A DNA stretch of 64,000 nucleotides, taken from NCBI RefSeq assembly GCF_024622195.1, contig NZ_JANKBI010000003.1, forward strand, positions 248,001 through 312,000, given 5' to 3'. The stretch is from Murimonas intestini. Lineage in GTDB: Bacteria; Bacillota; Clostridia; Lachnospirales; Lachnospiraceae. Shown in pieces: positions 22,986 to 31,372 of the stretch. Position 1 is the stretch's first letter. Every line of letters begins with the position of its first letter. A program made the translations under genes and the position numbers. The notes below the pieces were generated by a model. The model was not told where the DNA came from and ran no database searches. It worked only from the letters and a program-made list of their open reading frames with translations.

Positions 22986-25133
22986 ATGTATAAGAGCTAT
23001 TCAATGGAATTGGCCGGCAGGACTCTCACAGTAGATGTGAACAGAGTGGCAGCCCAGGCAAATGGTGCAGCATTTATGCACTATGGTGAAACTACAGTAT
23101 TATCAACTGCAACAGCTTCGGAAAAACCAAGAGAAGGAATCGATTTCTTTCCTCTGAGCGTTGAGTATGAAGAAAAATTATATTCAGTAGGAAAGATCCC
23201 AGGAGGCTTTAACAAGCGTGAGGGAAAAGCATCTGAAAATGCTATTTTGACCTCCAGGGTTATTGACCGTCCTATGAGGCCGCTTTTTCCTAAGGATTAC
23301 AGAAATGATGTTACACTGAACAATCTTGTTATGTCAGTTGACCCGGACTGCAGTCCGGAGCTTACAGCAATGCTAGGAAGCGCTATTGCCACAGCTATTT
23401 CAGATATTCCTTTTGACGGACCTACGTCCAGCACACAGGTTGGAATGATTGACGGAGAACTTATATTCAATCCCACATCAGCACAGAAAGCTGTCTCTGA
23501 CCTTCAGCTGACAGTGGCTTCCACAAGGGAGAAGGTCATCATGATTGAAGCAGGCGCCAATGAAGTGCCTGAGGCTAAGATGATAGAAGCAATATTTGCA
23601 GCCCATGAACTGAATCAGGAAGTTATCCGGTTCATTGACAAGATCGTTGCAGAGTGCGGAAAAGAAAAACACACATATACAAGCTGTGCTATACCGGAAG
23701 AGCTGTTTGCAGCAATAAAAGAGATCGTTACTCCGGAGCAGATGGAAGTAGCTGTCTTCACAGATCATAAGCAGACAAGGGAAGCAAATATTTCAGCAAT
23801 AAAGGATAAGCTGGCAGAGGCATTCGCAGATAAAGAAGAGTGGCTTGGCCTGATAGATGAGGCTGTTTACCAGTATCAGAAGAAGACAGTCCGCAAAATG
23901 ATCCTTAAGGACCACAAGAGACCGGACGGAAGGGCTATCGACCAGATACGTCCGCTGGCCGCAGAGATAGACCTTATACCGAGAGTACATGGCTCAGCTA
24001 TGTTTACCCGCGGCCAGACACAGATCTGTACAGTGACGACTCTGGCACCTCTCTCAGAGGCTCAGAGGATTGACGGGCTTGACGAGATGGAGACATCTAA
24101 AAGATATATGCATCAGTATAATTTCCCGAGCTACTCAGTTGGTGAGACGAAGCCGTCCAGAGGACCGGGACGCCGTGAGATCGGACATGGCGCATTGGCT
24201 GAAAGAGCGCTTATTCCAGTGCTTCCTTCAGTGGAAGAGTTTCCGTATGCCATCCGTACAGTATCTGAGACTTTTGAGTCTAATGGTTCCACATCACAGG
24301 CGAGCATCTGTGCATCCAGCATGTCACTGATGTCAGCAGGTGTGCCTATTAAAAAGGCAGTTGCAGGTATTTCCTGCGGTCTTGTGACAGGAGAGACTGA
24401 TGATGATTATCTTGTTCTTACAGATATTCAGGGACTTGAAGACTTCTTCGGAGATATGGACTTTAAGGTAGCAGGAACTCATGAAGGCATCACAGCTATC
24501 CAGATGGATATTAAGATCCACGGACTGACAAGGCCTATCATCGAGGAAGCTATTGCGCGTACAAGAGAAGCCAGAATGCACATCCTGGACGAGGTTATGG
24601 CGCATGCCATCGCAGAGCCGAGAAATGAAGTAGGCAAATATGCTCCAAAGATCATTCAGATCCAGATTGATCCTCAGAAGATCGGTGATGTTGTAGGTCA
24701 GAGAGGAAAGACAATCAATACTATAATTGAGCAGACTGGTGTTAAGATTGACATCACAGATGACGGAGCTGTATCTATCTGCGGAACAGACAAGAAGGAA
24801 ATGGACAGGGCAGTTGAGATGATCCGCATTATCACAACTGATTTTGAAGCCGGACAGATATTTGTAGGAAAAGTCATCAGCATAAAAGAATTCGGAGCTT
24901 TCCTGGAATTTGCACCAGGCAAAGAGGGCATGGTTCATATCTCCAAAATTGCAAAAGAAAGAATCAATCATGTGGAAGATGTTCTGACGCTTGGCGATAT
25001 GGTTAAGGTTGTTTGCCTTGGCAAGGACAAGATGGGAAGAATCAGCTTCAGTATGAAAGATGTGGAAAGAACAGAGAAAGAACAGCAGAAAAAATCAGAG
25101 CAGCAGGCTGCAGATGCAGAGCATTTAGATTAA
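22986..25133 (+). CDS. pnp: Polynucleotide phosphorylase
   Basis: A 715-residue PNPase, the phosphorolytic 3'-5' exonuclease of mRNA decay. Two RNase PH domains flank an all-helical domain; FFPLSVEYEEKLYSVGKIPG and TSKRYMHQYNFPSYSVGE are conserved. The KH domain (IGDVVGQRGKTINTII, about 565-580) and the S1 domain (FVGKVISIKEFGAFLEF, about 625-690) complete it. RBS AGGAG lies 10 nt upstream. Full length for the family. Confidence 0.97.
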   Translation: MYKSYSMELAGRTLTVDVNRVAAQANGAAFMHYGETTVLSTATASEKPREGIDFFPLSVEYEEKLYSVGKIPGGFNKREGKASENAILTSRVIDRPMRPLFPKDYRNDVTLNNLVMSVDPDCSPELTAMLGSAIATAISDIPFDGPTSSTQVGMIDGELIFNPTSAQKAVSDLQLTVASTREKVIMIEAGANEVPEAKMIEAIFAAHELNQEVIRFIDKIVAECGKEKHTYTSCAIPEELFAAIKEIVTPEQMEVAVFTDHKQTREANISAIKDKLAEAFADKEEWLGLIDEAVYQYQKKTVRKMILKDHKRPDGRAIDQIRPLAAEIDLIPRVHGSAMFTRGQTQICTVTTLAPLSEAQRIDGLDEMETSKRYMHQYNFPSYSVGETKPSRGPGRREIGHGALAERALIPVLPSVEEFPYAIRTVSETFESNGSTSQASICASSMSLMSAGVPIKKAVAGISCGLVTGETDDDYLVLTDIQGLEDFFGDMDFKVAGTHEGITAIQMDIKIHGLTRPIIEEAIARTREARMHILDEVMAHAIAEPRNEVGKYAPKIIQIQIDPQKIGDVVGQRGKTINTIIEQTGVKIDITDDGAVSICGTDKKEMDRAVEMIRIITTDFEAGQIFVGKVISIKEFGAFLEFAPGKEGMVHISKIAKERINHVEDVLTLGDMVKVVCLGKDKMGRISFSMKDVERTEKEQQKKSEQQAADAEHLD

Positions 25134-25192
25134 TGCAGAAGCATTTCAGATAAAGAAAGCAGCAGGAAAAGGGAAGAGAAAGAGTTTTAAAA

Positions 25193-25236
25193 GAGAACCG
25201 GGCAGATGCGTGTGGCATTTGTCCGGTTCTTCTTTA
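25193..25236 (+). terminator. Terminator after pnp, possibly bidirectional
   Basis: AGAACCGG (25194-25201) pairs with CCGGTTCT (25223-25230), with imperfect inner pairing of CAGATGC and GGCATTTG; TCTTT follows. On the other strand it lies just beyond the stop of the BTAD regulator. Confidence 0.65.
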
Positions 25237-26421
25237 CATGATCAGTTCAATATCAATTGTCAGCTTCACATTAGAATGCTGCCGTCTGGCTGTGTAACGT
25301 TCACGGAGACGTTTAACCACAGTATTACAGCCAGCTTCATTTGCCACAGTGATGATAAGGGAGAACTGGCAGAAACTGGACTGGGTATAAACATCATTGC
25401 GGCGCAGGCAGCGGCTCATCAATCCGTGAAGGATATCCATCTCCTGACGTATATCGACTGTGAGCTCAGAGTCTGCATTCAGGTCTGACAGGGTCATGAG
25501 CAGGAGATAACGCTTACTTTGGGAGCGCCTGACAGAGCGTAGATTGATCTGGTATATATTTTTAAAAATGTCAAAATTGCAGTAGAAACTTCCATCTGAA
25601 TTTTTATCATTTTTAAGATTTTCCACAAGCTCATCCATATCCACATGCTGATTAGGCATTTGGCTTAAGATGGACTGGTAGATATCCTGCATGGTGCTGG
25701 TGATATCAAGACCGTATTTCTGGTTAAACAAATCTACGATCGAATAGTAATAGTCCATGGCATTCTGAACCTCTCCCAGTTTCAGATATGCGTTTATCTT
25801 TTCCTTGTGTATGCTCTCTTCCAGAGGATGGACATTTATGGCTTCCTCACAGAACATTAAAATATCTCTGTATTTCTCATGGGCATTGAGATAGTCGCAG
25901 ATAGACAGGATACATTTCGTGTAAAGATTCCCGTAGTAATTACTTCGGAACATCACCCAGCTCTCCATACGGAACATTGGAAGAAATTCACCTTTGTACA
26001 GCAGATGCGCCTGGGTATTGAAAAAGTAACGCTTGTCAGGATTTTCTTCACGCGATGCGAGATTACAGTACTGTTCAAATTTGTAAATGTCAACATCACA
26101 TTCGATTTCAGGATTCCAATGGTATGTATTGCCCACTAACAGTATACTTTCAACCTGGCTGCCAGGAAAAAATTCAGACATTTCGTTTCTGGCCCGGTAC
26201 ACCAGATTTCTGAGCGCACCAGAAGGATTGTTACTGTTTTCTTCAGGCCAAAGGACATCAATCAGTTTATCTTTTGTGACATCCGTTTCTTTGTTTGCAA
26301 TCAGGTAAGATAGCAACATGTTCATCTGCGGGCTTTTTGCTTTAGATGTAATCAGGGAATGCGCCTCATTGACAATAGAAAATTCCCCAAACATATTGAT
26401 AGTCAGTTTATAGTCCTGCAT
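25234..26421 (-). CDS. SARP-like transcriptional regulator with BTAD domain
   Basis: A 395-residue protein built like SARP/AfsR-type activators. Residues about 1-105 form a winged-helix DNA-binding domain (LTINMFGEFSIVNE, LLSYLIANKETDVTKDKLID, LWPEENSNNPSGALRNLVYR). About 115-265 is the TPR-like bacterial transcriptional activator domain (CDVDIYKFEQYCNLA). The rest is an additional 120-residue C-terminal domain I do not recognise. Start at 26421 has AAAGAGGTG 6 nt upstream. A possible promoter is TTGTCA-18-TAATAC directly before the RBS. No target is evident nearby. Confidence 0.85.
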   Translation of the reverse strand: MQDYKLTINMFGEFSIVNEAHSLITSKAKSPQMNMLLSYLIANKETDVTKDKLIDVLWPEENSNNPSGALRNLVYRARNEMSEFFPGSQVESILLVGNTYHWNPEIECDVDIYKFEQYCNLASREENPDKRYFFNTQAHLLYKGEFLPMFRMESWVMFRSNYYGNLYTKCILSICDYLNAHEKYRDILMFCEEAINVHPLEESIHKEKINAYLKLGEVQNAMDYYYSIVDLFNQKYGLDITSTMQDIYQSILSQMPNQHVDMDELVENLKNDKNSDGSFYCNFDIFKNIYQINLRSVRRSQSKRYLLLMTLSDLNADSELTVDIRQEMDILHGLMSRCLRRNDVYTQSSFCQFSLIITVANEAGCNTVVKRLRERYTARRQHSNVKLTIDIELIM

Positions 26422-26673
26422 GTTGTTCACCTCTTTCTGTATTAGGTATACCACAAATTTGGTGACAATGAAAGTTAAATTGTGGAAAATTAAAAAAATC
26501 ATAATTTTTTTCACATTTAGCAAAGGAGATACATAAAGATGTTTTACAGAGAATGCTATATGAATTATATTTTGTAAATATTCAGCAGATCGGCCGGGCG
26601 GCCTCAAAATGTTATGTCAGCAGAGCTAAAGAGCCGCCTGGGGTAAGGATAGAACAAACATGACAGGTTTTAT

Positions 26674-27840
26674 TCACGCAGATAACGAGCCTGATCCAGG
26701 CTCACTGCGGGGTATTTGATTTTTGTGATGTGATGACGTATGCTGCCATCCACTGCAGGATTTCATTTTCAAATGGGAAAATATCTCCGCCGGGAGCAGG
26801 CAATTCATCGTAGACTTTAATAGTCTCATTTTGATTAAAACCGCTTTTTCTGCATTTTCCAGCCACTGGCTGATCTCGAAGAGTTCATATGTATAGAAAT
26901 CATTATGGTCAAGAGAATTATAAAGCTTCAGCCATTTTTGAGTGTTTTCACTATTGTGGTCTTCGATTACGCTCATATTGTAAACAGCGCGTCCGCCAGG
27001 TTTGAGTACACGGTAAGCTTCATGAAAACCATCCATCATTTTCGCCTGCATGCTTTCAAATCCCGTATTTGAAAAAACTACATCTATACAGTTGTCAGCA
27101 AGAGGCAGACTGGAGCAGTCACAGGCCAGATATACTATGTCTACATAGGGATTTTTCCATTCCTCAGAAAAGAAAATCCGGTTATATTTCAGGACCCTGT
27201 GGCTTAGATCACTCATAATAATAGTGACCGGCCAGTTGATACGCTCAATTATATACTTAATGCCATAGCCCGTACCGCATGCTATGTCAAGTATAGTGCG
27301 GGGACGGAGCTTTTCAATCTGCTGCCACATGAGTTCCCTGGAGTTTGGATCCCCCTGCAGGTACCTGGGATTTCCCTGATAATGCTGCTCCATCAGGTAG
27401 TGTTCATAATTGCTGAATACAAGGGACCAGAGCTCGCCTGCTATCTCCCGGCTTCCGAAATGGATAACTTCGTCAATGAGTTCATAGGTATGGCCATTTT
27501 TGCAGCAGAAGCTCAGCTTATTTTGTTTGACGGGAAGCTGTAGGTCCAGTTTTTCGTGACACTGTGGACATACAAGCAACCTGCTGATACGCAGAAGCCC
27601 CCTGTCCGCATCATTTCTGGATCCAATAAAATCTTCGCCTTCCAGAATAGTGTGAAGTGACGCCTCTGTTAACCAGGATATATTTAATAATGTCTCGATA
27701 TCCGGCAATGCAAGCCCTGTTTCCCATTTGGAAACTGCCTGGGCAGAAACGCCAAGTTTTTCAGCAAATACAGCCTGGGAATAGCCAAGCTCTTTGCGGA
27801 GCATTGCGATGCGGCTGCCCGCTAAAGTTTTGTCAATCAT
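26674..27840 (-). CDS. XRE-type HTH fused to SAM methyltransferase, 3' frameshifted
   Basis: The N-terminal ~65 residues are an XRE helix-turn-helix (IAMLRKELGYSQAVFAEKLGV, VSKWETG). Next is a Cys-x2-Cys zinc-ribbon/Trm112-like segment (CPQCHEKL, CCKNGH), then a class I SAM methyltransferase (ILDIACGTGYG, SNTGFESM, YRVLKPGGRAVY). The last 45 codons as read are low-quality sequence. One base inserted in the A5 run at 26845-26849 restores a continuous frame (GFNQNETIKVYDELPAPGGD) ending at TGA 26701. So the gene carries a -1 frameshift in a homopolymer. It could be an assembly error, a mutation, or a slippery switch. The substrate is unknown. Confidence 0.85.
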   Translation of the reverse strand: MIDKTLAGSRIAMLRKELGYSQAVFAEKLGVSAQAVSKWETGLALPDIETLLNISWLTEASLHTILEGEDFIGSRNDADRGLLRISRLLVCPQCHEKLDLQLPVKQNKLSFCCKNGHTYELIDEVIHFGSREIAGELWSLVFSNYEHYLMEQHYQGNPRYLQGDPNSRELMWQQIEKLRPRTILDIACGTGYGIKYIIERINWPVTIIMSDLSHRVLKYNRIFFSEEWKNPYVDIVYLACDCSSLPLADNCIDVVFSNTGFESMQAKMMDGFHEAYRVLKPGGRAVYNMSVIEDHNSENTQKWLKLYNSLDHNDFYTYELFEISQWLENAEKAVLIKMRLLKSTMNCLLPAEIFSHLKMKSCSGWQHTSSHHKNQIPRSEPGSGSLSA

Positions 27841-27958
27841 ATGAAATCCCTCCTTTTTCTATAATTTTATATGAATGGCAGAGAAAAGACAATGTATCAG
27901 CATTCTAACTATTTTCATATCCGTCAACTGCAGGTTGATATGATCCTGAAATACAAAA

Positions 27959-27978
27959 GGGAGAGCTATTGCTCTCCC
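27959..27978 (-). terminator. Terminator with the upstream stop codon in its loop
   Basis: GGGAGAGC (27959-27966) pairs with GCTCTCCC (27971-27978) around a 4-nt loop. On the minus strand it is followed by TTTTGTATTT. The TAG stop of the 50-aa gene (27966-27968) lies at the loop. Confidence 0.8.
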
Positions 27979-28118
27979 TCCGCAACGATATTTTCCAAAA
28001 CTGCAATAAGGTCGTAAATATTATTCAGCTGAACATTTCGTTCCAGAATAATATTCTTTAAATCAACTGATAAAGTTTCAAATTTATCCCGGATTGCCGG
28101 GGATATATAGGATGCCAT
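27966..28118 (-). CDS. 50-aa conserved-looking small protein
   Basis: A short minus-strand gene: MASYISPAIRDKFETL, then a mostly helical chain ending ENIVAEGEQ. It has an RBS (GAGGTGATTAT before the ATG) and its own terminator, so it is very likely real. It resembles small helical proteins seen in Lachnospiraceae genomes, but I cannot name a family. No membrane segment or Cys motif. Role unknown. Confidence 0.7.
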   Translation of the reverse strand: MASYISPAIRDKFETLSVDLKNIILERNVQLNNIYDLIAVLENIVAEGEQ

Positions 28119-28711
28119 ATAATCACCTCGAATGTAGTATGCGCAGTATATAAAATGTTATGCAAAGGGAATTATAATTCACCGGCTTATTGGATTATAT
28201 GAATGAAATAATGGCAGATATATGATACAATAAAGAAAAGAATGTAACTATTCAGCAGTGCTGTGCATTTACTGTACGCTGATATGCAGAAGAGAAAAGC
28301 GTGAAAAATTTATATTGAAATCTATTTTAAATAATTTATAACATTAATTATTAATCTTAGGTTGAGCCGGCAGGGAATACTAAATAAACCCCGCCGACTT
28401 AGCTGTAATTATTAAATATAGCTCTGACTAATTAATATACAGGTTATTAATATCTGCGCCGGTCAGATACCAATAATAAAAATATTTAGTTTATGTTATG
28501 CCCGCAACAAGGACTTATATAACAACGCTTCGTGGAACAGCGGAAGGCTGAACTGTAACAACAAGAGTACTAATATTTTCAAAACGCATTTTACAAAACA
28601 AAAAACGCATATACAGTAAACCATCAATAAAAAATGACTTACATATGTATGCGAAATCAAAGCTTTATCAAACACTGCCTTTAATCCTAACATTAAAATC
28701 TTTAAAAGTCA

Positions 28712-28762
28712 AGAGAAATATTTATTACCGTTTGACAGAGAAATATTTTATTACCGTTAACA
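28712..28762. repeat. Two-copy 25-bp tandem duplication
   Basis: Unit one AGAGAAATATTTATTACCGT and unit two AGAGAAATATTTTATTACCG are adjacent, differing by one extra T and their last few bases. Non-coding. Confidence 0.7.
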
Positions 28763-28773
28763 ATCAAACAAAT

Positions 28774-28804
28774 GGGTTACTGGTCACAAAGCGAACAGTA
28801 ACCC
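28774..28804. repeat. Solitary end-hairpin of the palindromic repeat family
   Basis: GGGTTACTG (28774-28782) pairs with CAGTAACCC (28796-28804). The stretch matches the right-hand end of the full elements at 29644 and 60627 (GTTACTGGTCAC...GAACAGTAAC) at about 24 of 27 positions. It is either a decayed copy or a separately mobile end module. Confidence 0.65.
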
Positions 28805-28856
28805 AAATGGAAATGTCTGCAGGTGTATTTGGCAAATGCCGGGAGGAGGTTTTGAT

Positions 28857-29321
28857 TTAGCAGCAGCCCTCTTTTTTTAGCTTATGAAGTGCAGTGACGG
28901 ATACAGCACCCGAAATATCTATATTTCTGACTGTGGCAGGATAAGTTAAGTTAAAGGTAAGCGTGGTATTGTCCTCAGGTACCGGAATAGTAAAACTTCC
29001 GGATGCAGAGGTATTACGTGATGCAGATCCAGTTGGAGCAAAAAATGAATATAACAGTTTAAGCGCACCATTAATTTTGGGAGTAATCTGCATATAGCTG
29101 TCCGCTTCCGGGGTTGCCAGAAATATAAAATCTATAAGATATAAAAAGCCGGGTACAAGCACTATCTCAGTGTCCATTAAAATGATCTGGCTGCCTTCCT
29201 GAAAGATGACGGACATAGGGATGTTTGAGTTAGACGGCGGGCTGGACTGGACTCCAAATTGAGCATAAGAAAACGATTCACACGGTTTAATTGGACCGCA
29301 CAGGCAATCATTAAAATTCAT
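28857..29321 (-). CDS. BclA C-terminal/C1q-like beta-jelly-roll protein
   Basis: A 154-residue protein without signal peptide. It starts with a Cys-containing head (MNFNDCLCGPIKPCESF), ends with two Cys, and the rest alternates hydrophobic and polar residues as in beta-sandwich proteins (FQEGSQIILMDTEIVLVPG, SASGSFTIPVPEDNTTLTFN). This resembles the C1q/TNF-like C-terminal domain of exosporium protein BclA, without collagen repeats. The -10 region CATATGATA upstream matches the sigma-K CATAnnnTA pattern, but the -35 AC is not well placed. A spore-surface role is plausible and inferred. Confidence 0.55.
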   Translation of the reverse strand: MNFNDCLCGPIKPCESFSYAQFGVQSSPPSNSNIPMSVIFQEGSQIILMDTEIVLVPGFLYLIDFIFLATPEADSYMQITPKINGALKLLYSFFAPTGSASRNTSASGSFTIPVPEDNTTLTFNLTYPATVRNIDISGAVSVTALHKLKKEGCC

Positions 29322-29420
29322 AATTTTACCTTTTTATTTATATCATATGGAAAAAAGTAAAAAATGCTACATGCTGATGGTTTAAAGCAGATTGTAAGAG
29401 GAAAAAGGGAGGAAAATTAT

Positions 29421-29582
29421 ATGAAATTAAAAAAGAGTATTATTAAGGTTTTTTTGTTTCTGTTATATCTATTATATATATTTGCTTTTTTTGAAGCAAT
29501 TGGATATCCGTCTGATATCTGGGATAAAATTTCTAAAGGGGTTGATAATAGGTACAAAAGTAAAGTCAGGGCTGAGGAATGA
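29421..29582 (+). CDS. 53-aa single-pass membrane peptide
   Basis: Short gene with RBS GGGAGGAAAATTAT before the ATG at 29421. MKLKKSIIKVFLFLLYLLYI begins a basic N-terminus and one membrane helix reaching about residue 26; a polar tail (SDIWDKISKGVDNRYKSK) follows. No family recognised. It lies divergent from the BclA-like gene and 62 bp upstream of a palindromic element. Confidence 0.55.
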   Translation: MKLKKSIIKVFLFLLYLLYIFAFFEAIGYPSDIWDKISKGVDNRYKSKVRAEE

Positions 29583-29643
29583 AAGATTTCTTATACACCT
29601 CCGTGCATCCCATAATTCAAATCCTTCGGATGGGCGTGCTGCG

Positions 29644-29783
29644 GTTACTGTTACACGTCACCATCCCGCGAGGTGTTTTCGTGCGTATTTGCACGAAAAT
29701 CCCGAGGGTTGCAGCGCGAAACGGCGGTTTTGCCGTTTCTGTGCATCGCGGAGCGTGTTACTGGTCACGGAGTGAACAGTAAC
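29644..29783. mobile_element. Palindromic MITE-like element, copy 1
   Basis: A 140-bp element with terminal inverted repeats: left GTTACTGTTACACGTCACC, right GGTCACGGAGTGAACAGTAAC. It contains two further hairpins, TTTTCGTGC/GCACGAAAA and GAAACGGC/GCCGTTTC, plus a right-end hairpin GTTACTG/CAGTAAC. It is flanked by GTGCTGCG and GTGCTCCG, a possible 8-bp target duplication with one mismatch. It carries no gene. It lies just upstream of the Trp T-box promoter. Confidence 0.75.
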
Positions 29784-29821
29784 GTGCTCCGCACGACAAG
29801 GTATAAATAATTAAATTTTTC

Positions 29822-29850
29822 TTGACAAATCTCTCTCATGGGCTTAGAAT
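29822..29850 (+). promoter_or_regulatory. Promoter of the trp transporter T-box transcript
   Basis: Perfect TTGACA (29822-29827), 17-bp spacer and TAGAAT (29845-29850). Confidence 0.85.
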
Positions 29851-29856
29851 AACTTA

Positions 29857-30134
29857 AACAAATAACAAAACCGATGAGAAAGATTAGTAAGCATTTATAT
29901 GAGATTCCAGAGAGCTGCAGATGGTGAGATTGCAGTATTGAGTGATTTGCTGAATGGCCTTTTGAGGGCGGCCCCGAAATCAAAAGAGAGTAGGCGCTGT
30001 CGGGAACCGAACCCGTTATCAATCAGGAGTGTATGTTAGTACACGCATAAGAGGACATAAATATGTCAATTTGAGTGGTACCGCGATAATAGTTTATATT
30101 ACCGTCTCAAGCGAAAGCTTGGGGCGGTTTTTTT
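29857..30134 (+). promoter_or_regulatory. Tryptophan-specific T-box riboswitch
   Basis: A T-box leader that senses uncharged tRNA and controls termination. Stem I has the AG-rich conserved motifs (CCAGAGAGCTGCAGATGGTGAG), and the specifier position reads GAA-TGG-CC (TGG at 29955-29957), the tryptophan codon. The antiterminator carries the T-box core TGGTACCGCG (30076-30085), whose bulge pairs with the tRNA NCCA end. The terminator CCGTCTCAAGC/GCTTGGGGCGG (30102-30127) is followed by seven T. Tryptophan specificity agrees with the downstream TrpX-type transporter. Confidence 0.92.
30102..30134 (+). terminator. T-box regulated terminator
   Basis: CCGTCTCAAGC pairs with GCTTGGGGCGG around GAAA, followed by TTTTTTT (30128-30134). 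It is mutually exclusive with the antiterminator containing TGGTACCGCG. Confidence 0.9.
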
Positions 30135-30232
30135 GTTCTTCTACAGGAAACTTTGCTCTGCAGTGAACAGCGTTTTCCAAGAAATAAATAAGCCCACTCC
30201 CATTAGTTTTGTATTTGTTTCCAATTCTCCCG

Positions 30233-30300
30233 GCAGGGAGGCAGCATGAAAATCAATCAGTAACTGTGAAGGTACTGAACAGTTACATCAATCAGTAAAA
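30233..30300 (+). promoter_or_regulatory. Second leader hairpin and mini-ORF before trpX
   Basis: After the T-box terminator, GGGAGG precedes a five-codon frame (MKINQ, stop). Then GTAACTGT and ACAGTTAC form a perfect 8-bp stem around a 12-nt loop, itself bracketed by two copies of ATCAATCAGTAA. This could tune trpX translation or be a residue of the palindromic repeat family; I cannot tell which. Confidence 0.35.
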
Positions 30301-30313
30301 AGGAGACGAGATC

Positions 30314-31369
30314 ATGAAAAAAAAGATGGTAAGTATGTTATTGTGCACAGGGATGGTTTTATCAATGCTGGCAGGGTGCAGCCAGGCGGCCAAGCTGAGC
30401 ACGGTGATGGCTGCAGGTAAAGAGACCTCTTCATCAACAGAAGAATTGGCTGAAGGAAACTATAAAATTGGGATTGCGCAGTTTGCACAGCATGGCTCAT
30501 TGGATAATTGCAGGGAAGGATTTCTGCAGGGGCTGGAAGAGGAAGGCTTTGTGGAAGGTGAAAATTTAGAGATTGACTATCAGAATTCAGATGCAGATAT
30601 GGGGACAGCAGGGACGATTGCCCAGGGCTTTGCAGCGAAAGGCGTTGATCTTATGTGCGGGATTGCCACACCGGCTGCACAGGCATGCTACAATGCAGCT
30701 TTGAAGACAGAAATCCCTACCATTTATACGGCAGTGACTGATCCTGTGGCGGCTGAGCTGGCAACTGAGGATCAGATGCCTACAGGAAATGCAACAGGCA
30801 CAAGCGATAAACTTCCAGTGGAAGCACAGCTTAAAATGATACGTGAGCTTCTTCCAGAAGCAAAGACAATTGGGATCATTTATACAACAAGTGAGGTGAA
30901 TTCTGAGAGTACGATCAAAGAATATGAGGCACTTGTGGGTGAATATGGTTTTGCACTTGAGACAGTTGGGATAGCAACGATAGCAGATGTTCCGTCGGCG
31001 GCTGATACAATTCTTGAGAAGGTGGATTGTCTTAATAATCTGACAGATAATACTGTAGTCAGCGCACTTCCCACTATCCTGGACAAAGCAAATAAAAAAG
31101 GGATCCCGGTGTTTGGCAGCGAAGTAGAGCAGGTAAAAATAGGATGTCTGGCATCAGAAGGGATTGACTATATTGCCTTAGGAAAACAGACAGGAAAAAT
31201 GGCAGCCCAGGTATTAAAGGGAGAGATGAAGGCAGAGGAAATGCCTTTTGAGAGCATTACAGAGAGCAATCTGTATCTGAATACTAAGGTTGCTGAGAAT
31301 CTGGGAATCTCAGTCAGTGATGAAGTAAAAGACAGAGCAGCAGAAACTTTTACAGAAATAGAGGAATAA
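30314..31369 (+). CDS. trpX: Tryptophan ABC transporter substrate-binding lipoprotein
   Basis: A 351-residue ABC_sub_bind (PF04392-type) solute-binding lipoprotein. The signal peptide ends in the lipobox LAGC (about residues 19-22), so the mature protein is anchored outside the membrane. The fold is type I periplasmic-binding (YKIGIAQFAQHGSLDNCREGF at the start of the mature part, IGIIYTTSEVNSES mid-way). Known homologues under Trp T-box control are TrpX. RBS AAAGGAG. It is followed after 3 nt by the permease gene. Confidence 0.9.
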   Translation: MKKKMVSMLLCTGMVLSMLAGCSQAAKLSTVMAAGKETSSSTEELAEGNYKIGIAQFAQHGSLDNCREGFLQGLEEEGFVEGENLEIDYQNSDADMGTAGTIAQGFAAKGVDLMCGIATPAAQACYNAALKTEIPTIYTAVTDPVAAELATEDQMPTGNATGTSDKLPVEAQLKMIRELLPEAKTIGIIYTTSEVNSESTIKEYEALVGEYGFALETVGIATIADVPSAADTILEKVDCLNNLTDNTVVSALPTILDKANKKGIPVFGSEVEQVKIGCLASEGIDYIALGKQTGKMAAQVLKGEMKAEEMPFESITESNLYLNTKVAENLGISVSDEVKDRAAETFTEIEE

Positions 31370-31372
31370 AAA

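Larger units (their letters stand above)
28119..28856. other. AT-rich non-coding stretch with repeats
   Basis: No gene is supported. It holds an extended -10-like box (TGATACAAT, about 28225-28233), a GC hairpin candidate at 28366-28400 (CGGCAGGG...CCCCGCCG, one mismatch), a ~25-bp tandem duplication (28712-28762, AGAGAAATATTTATTACCG twice), and the solitary palindrome at 28774-28804. An untranslated RNA starting near 28240 is possible but unsupported. Confidence 0.4.

Noticed and set aside
29482..29782. Overlapping plus-strand frames of about 70-100 codons over the palindromic element
   Set aside because: They arise from the structured repeat; the similar peptide seen at 60557 reflects DNA repeat identity, not a protein family.
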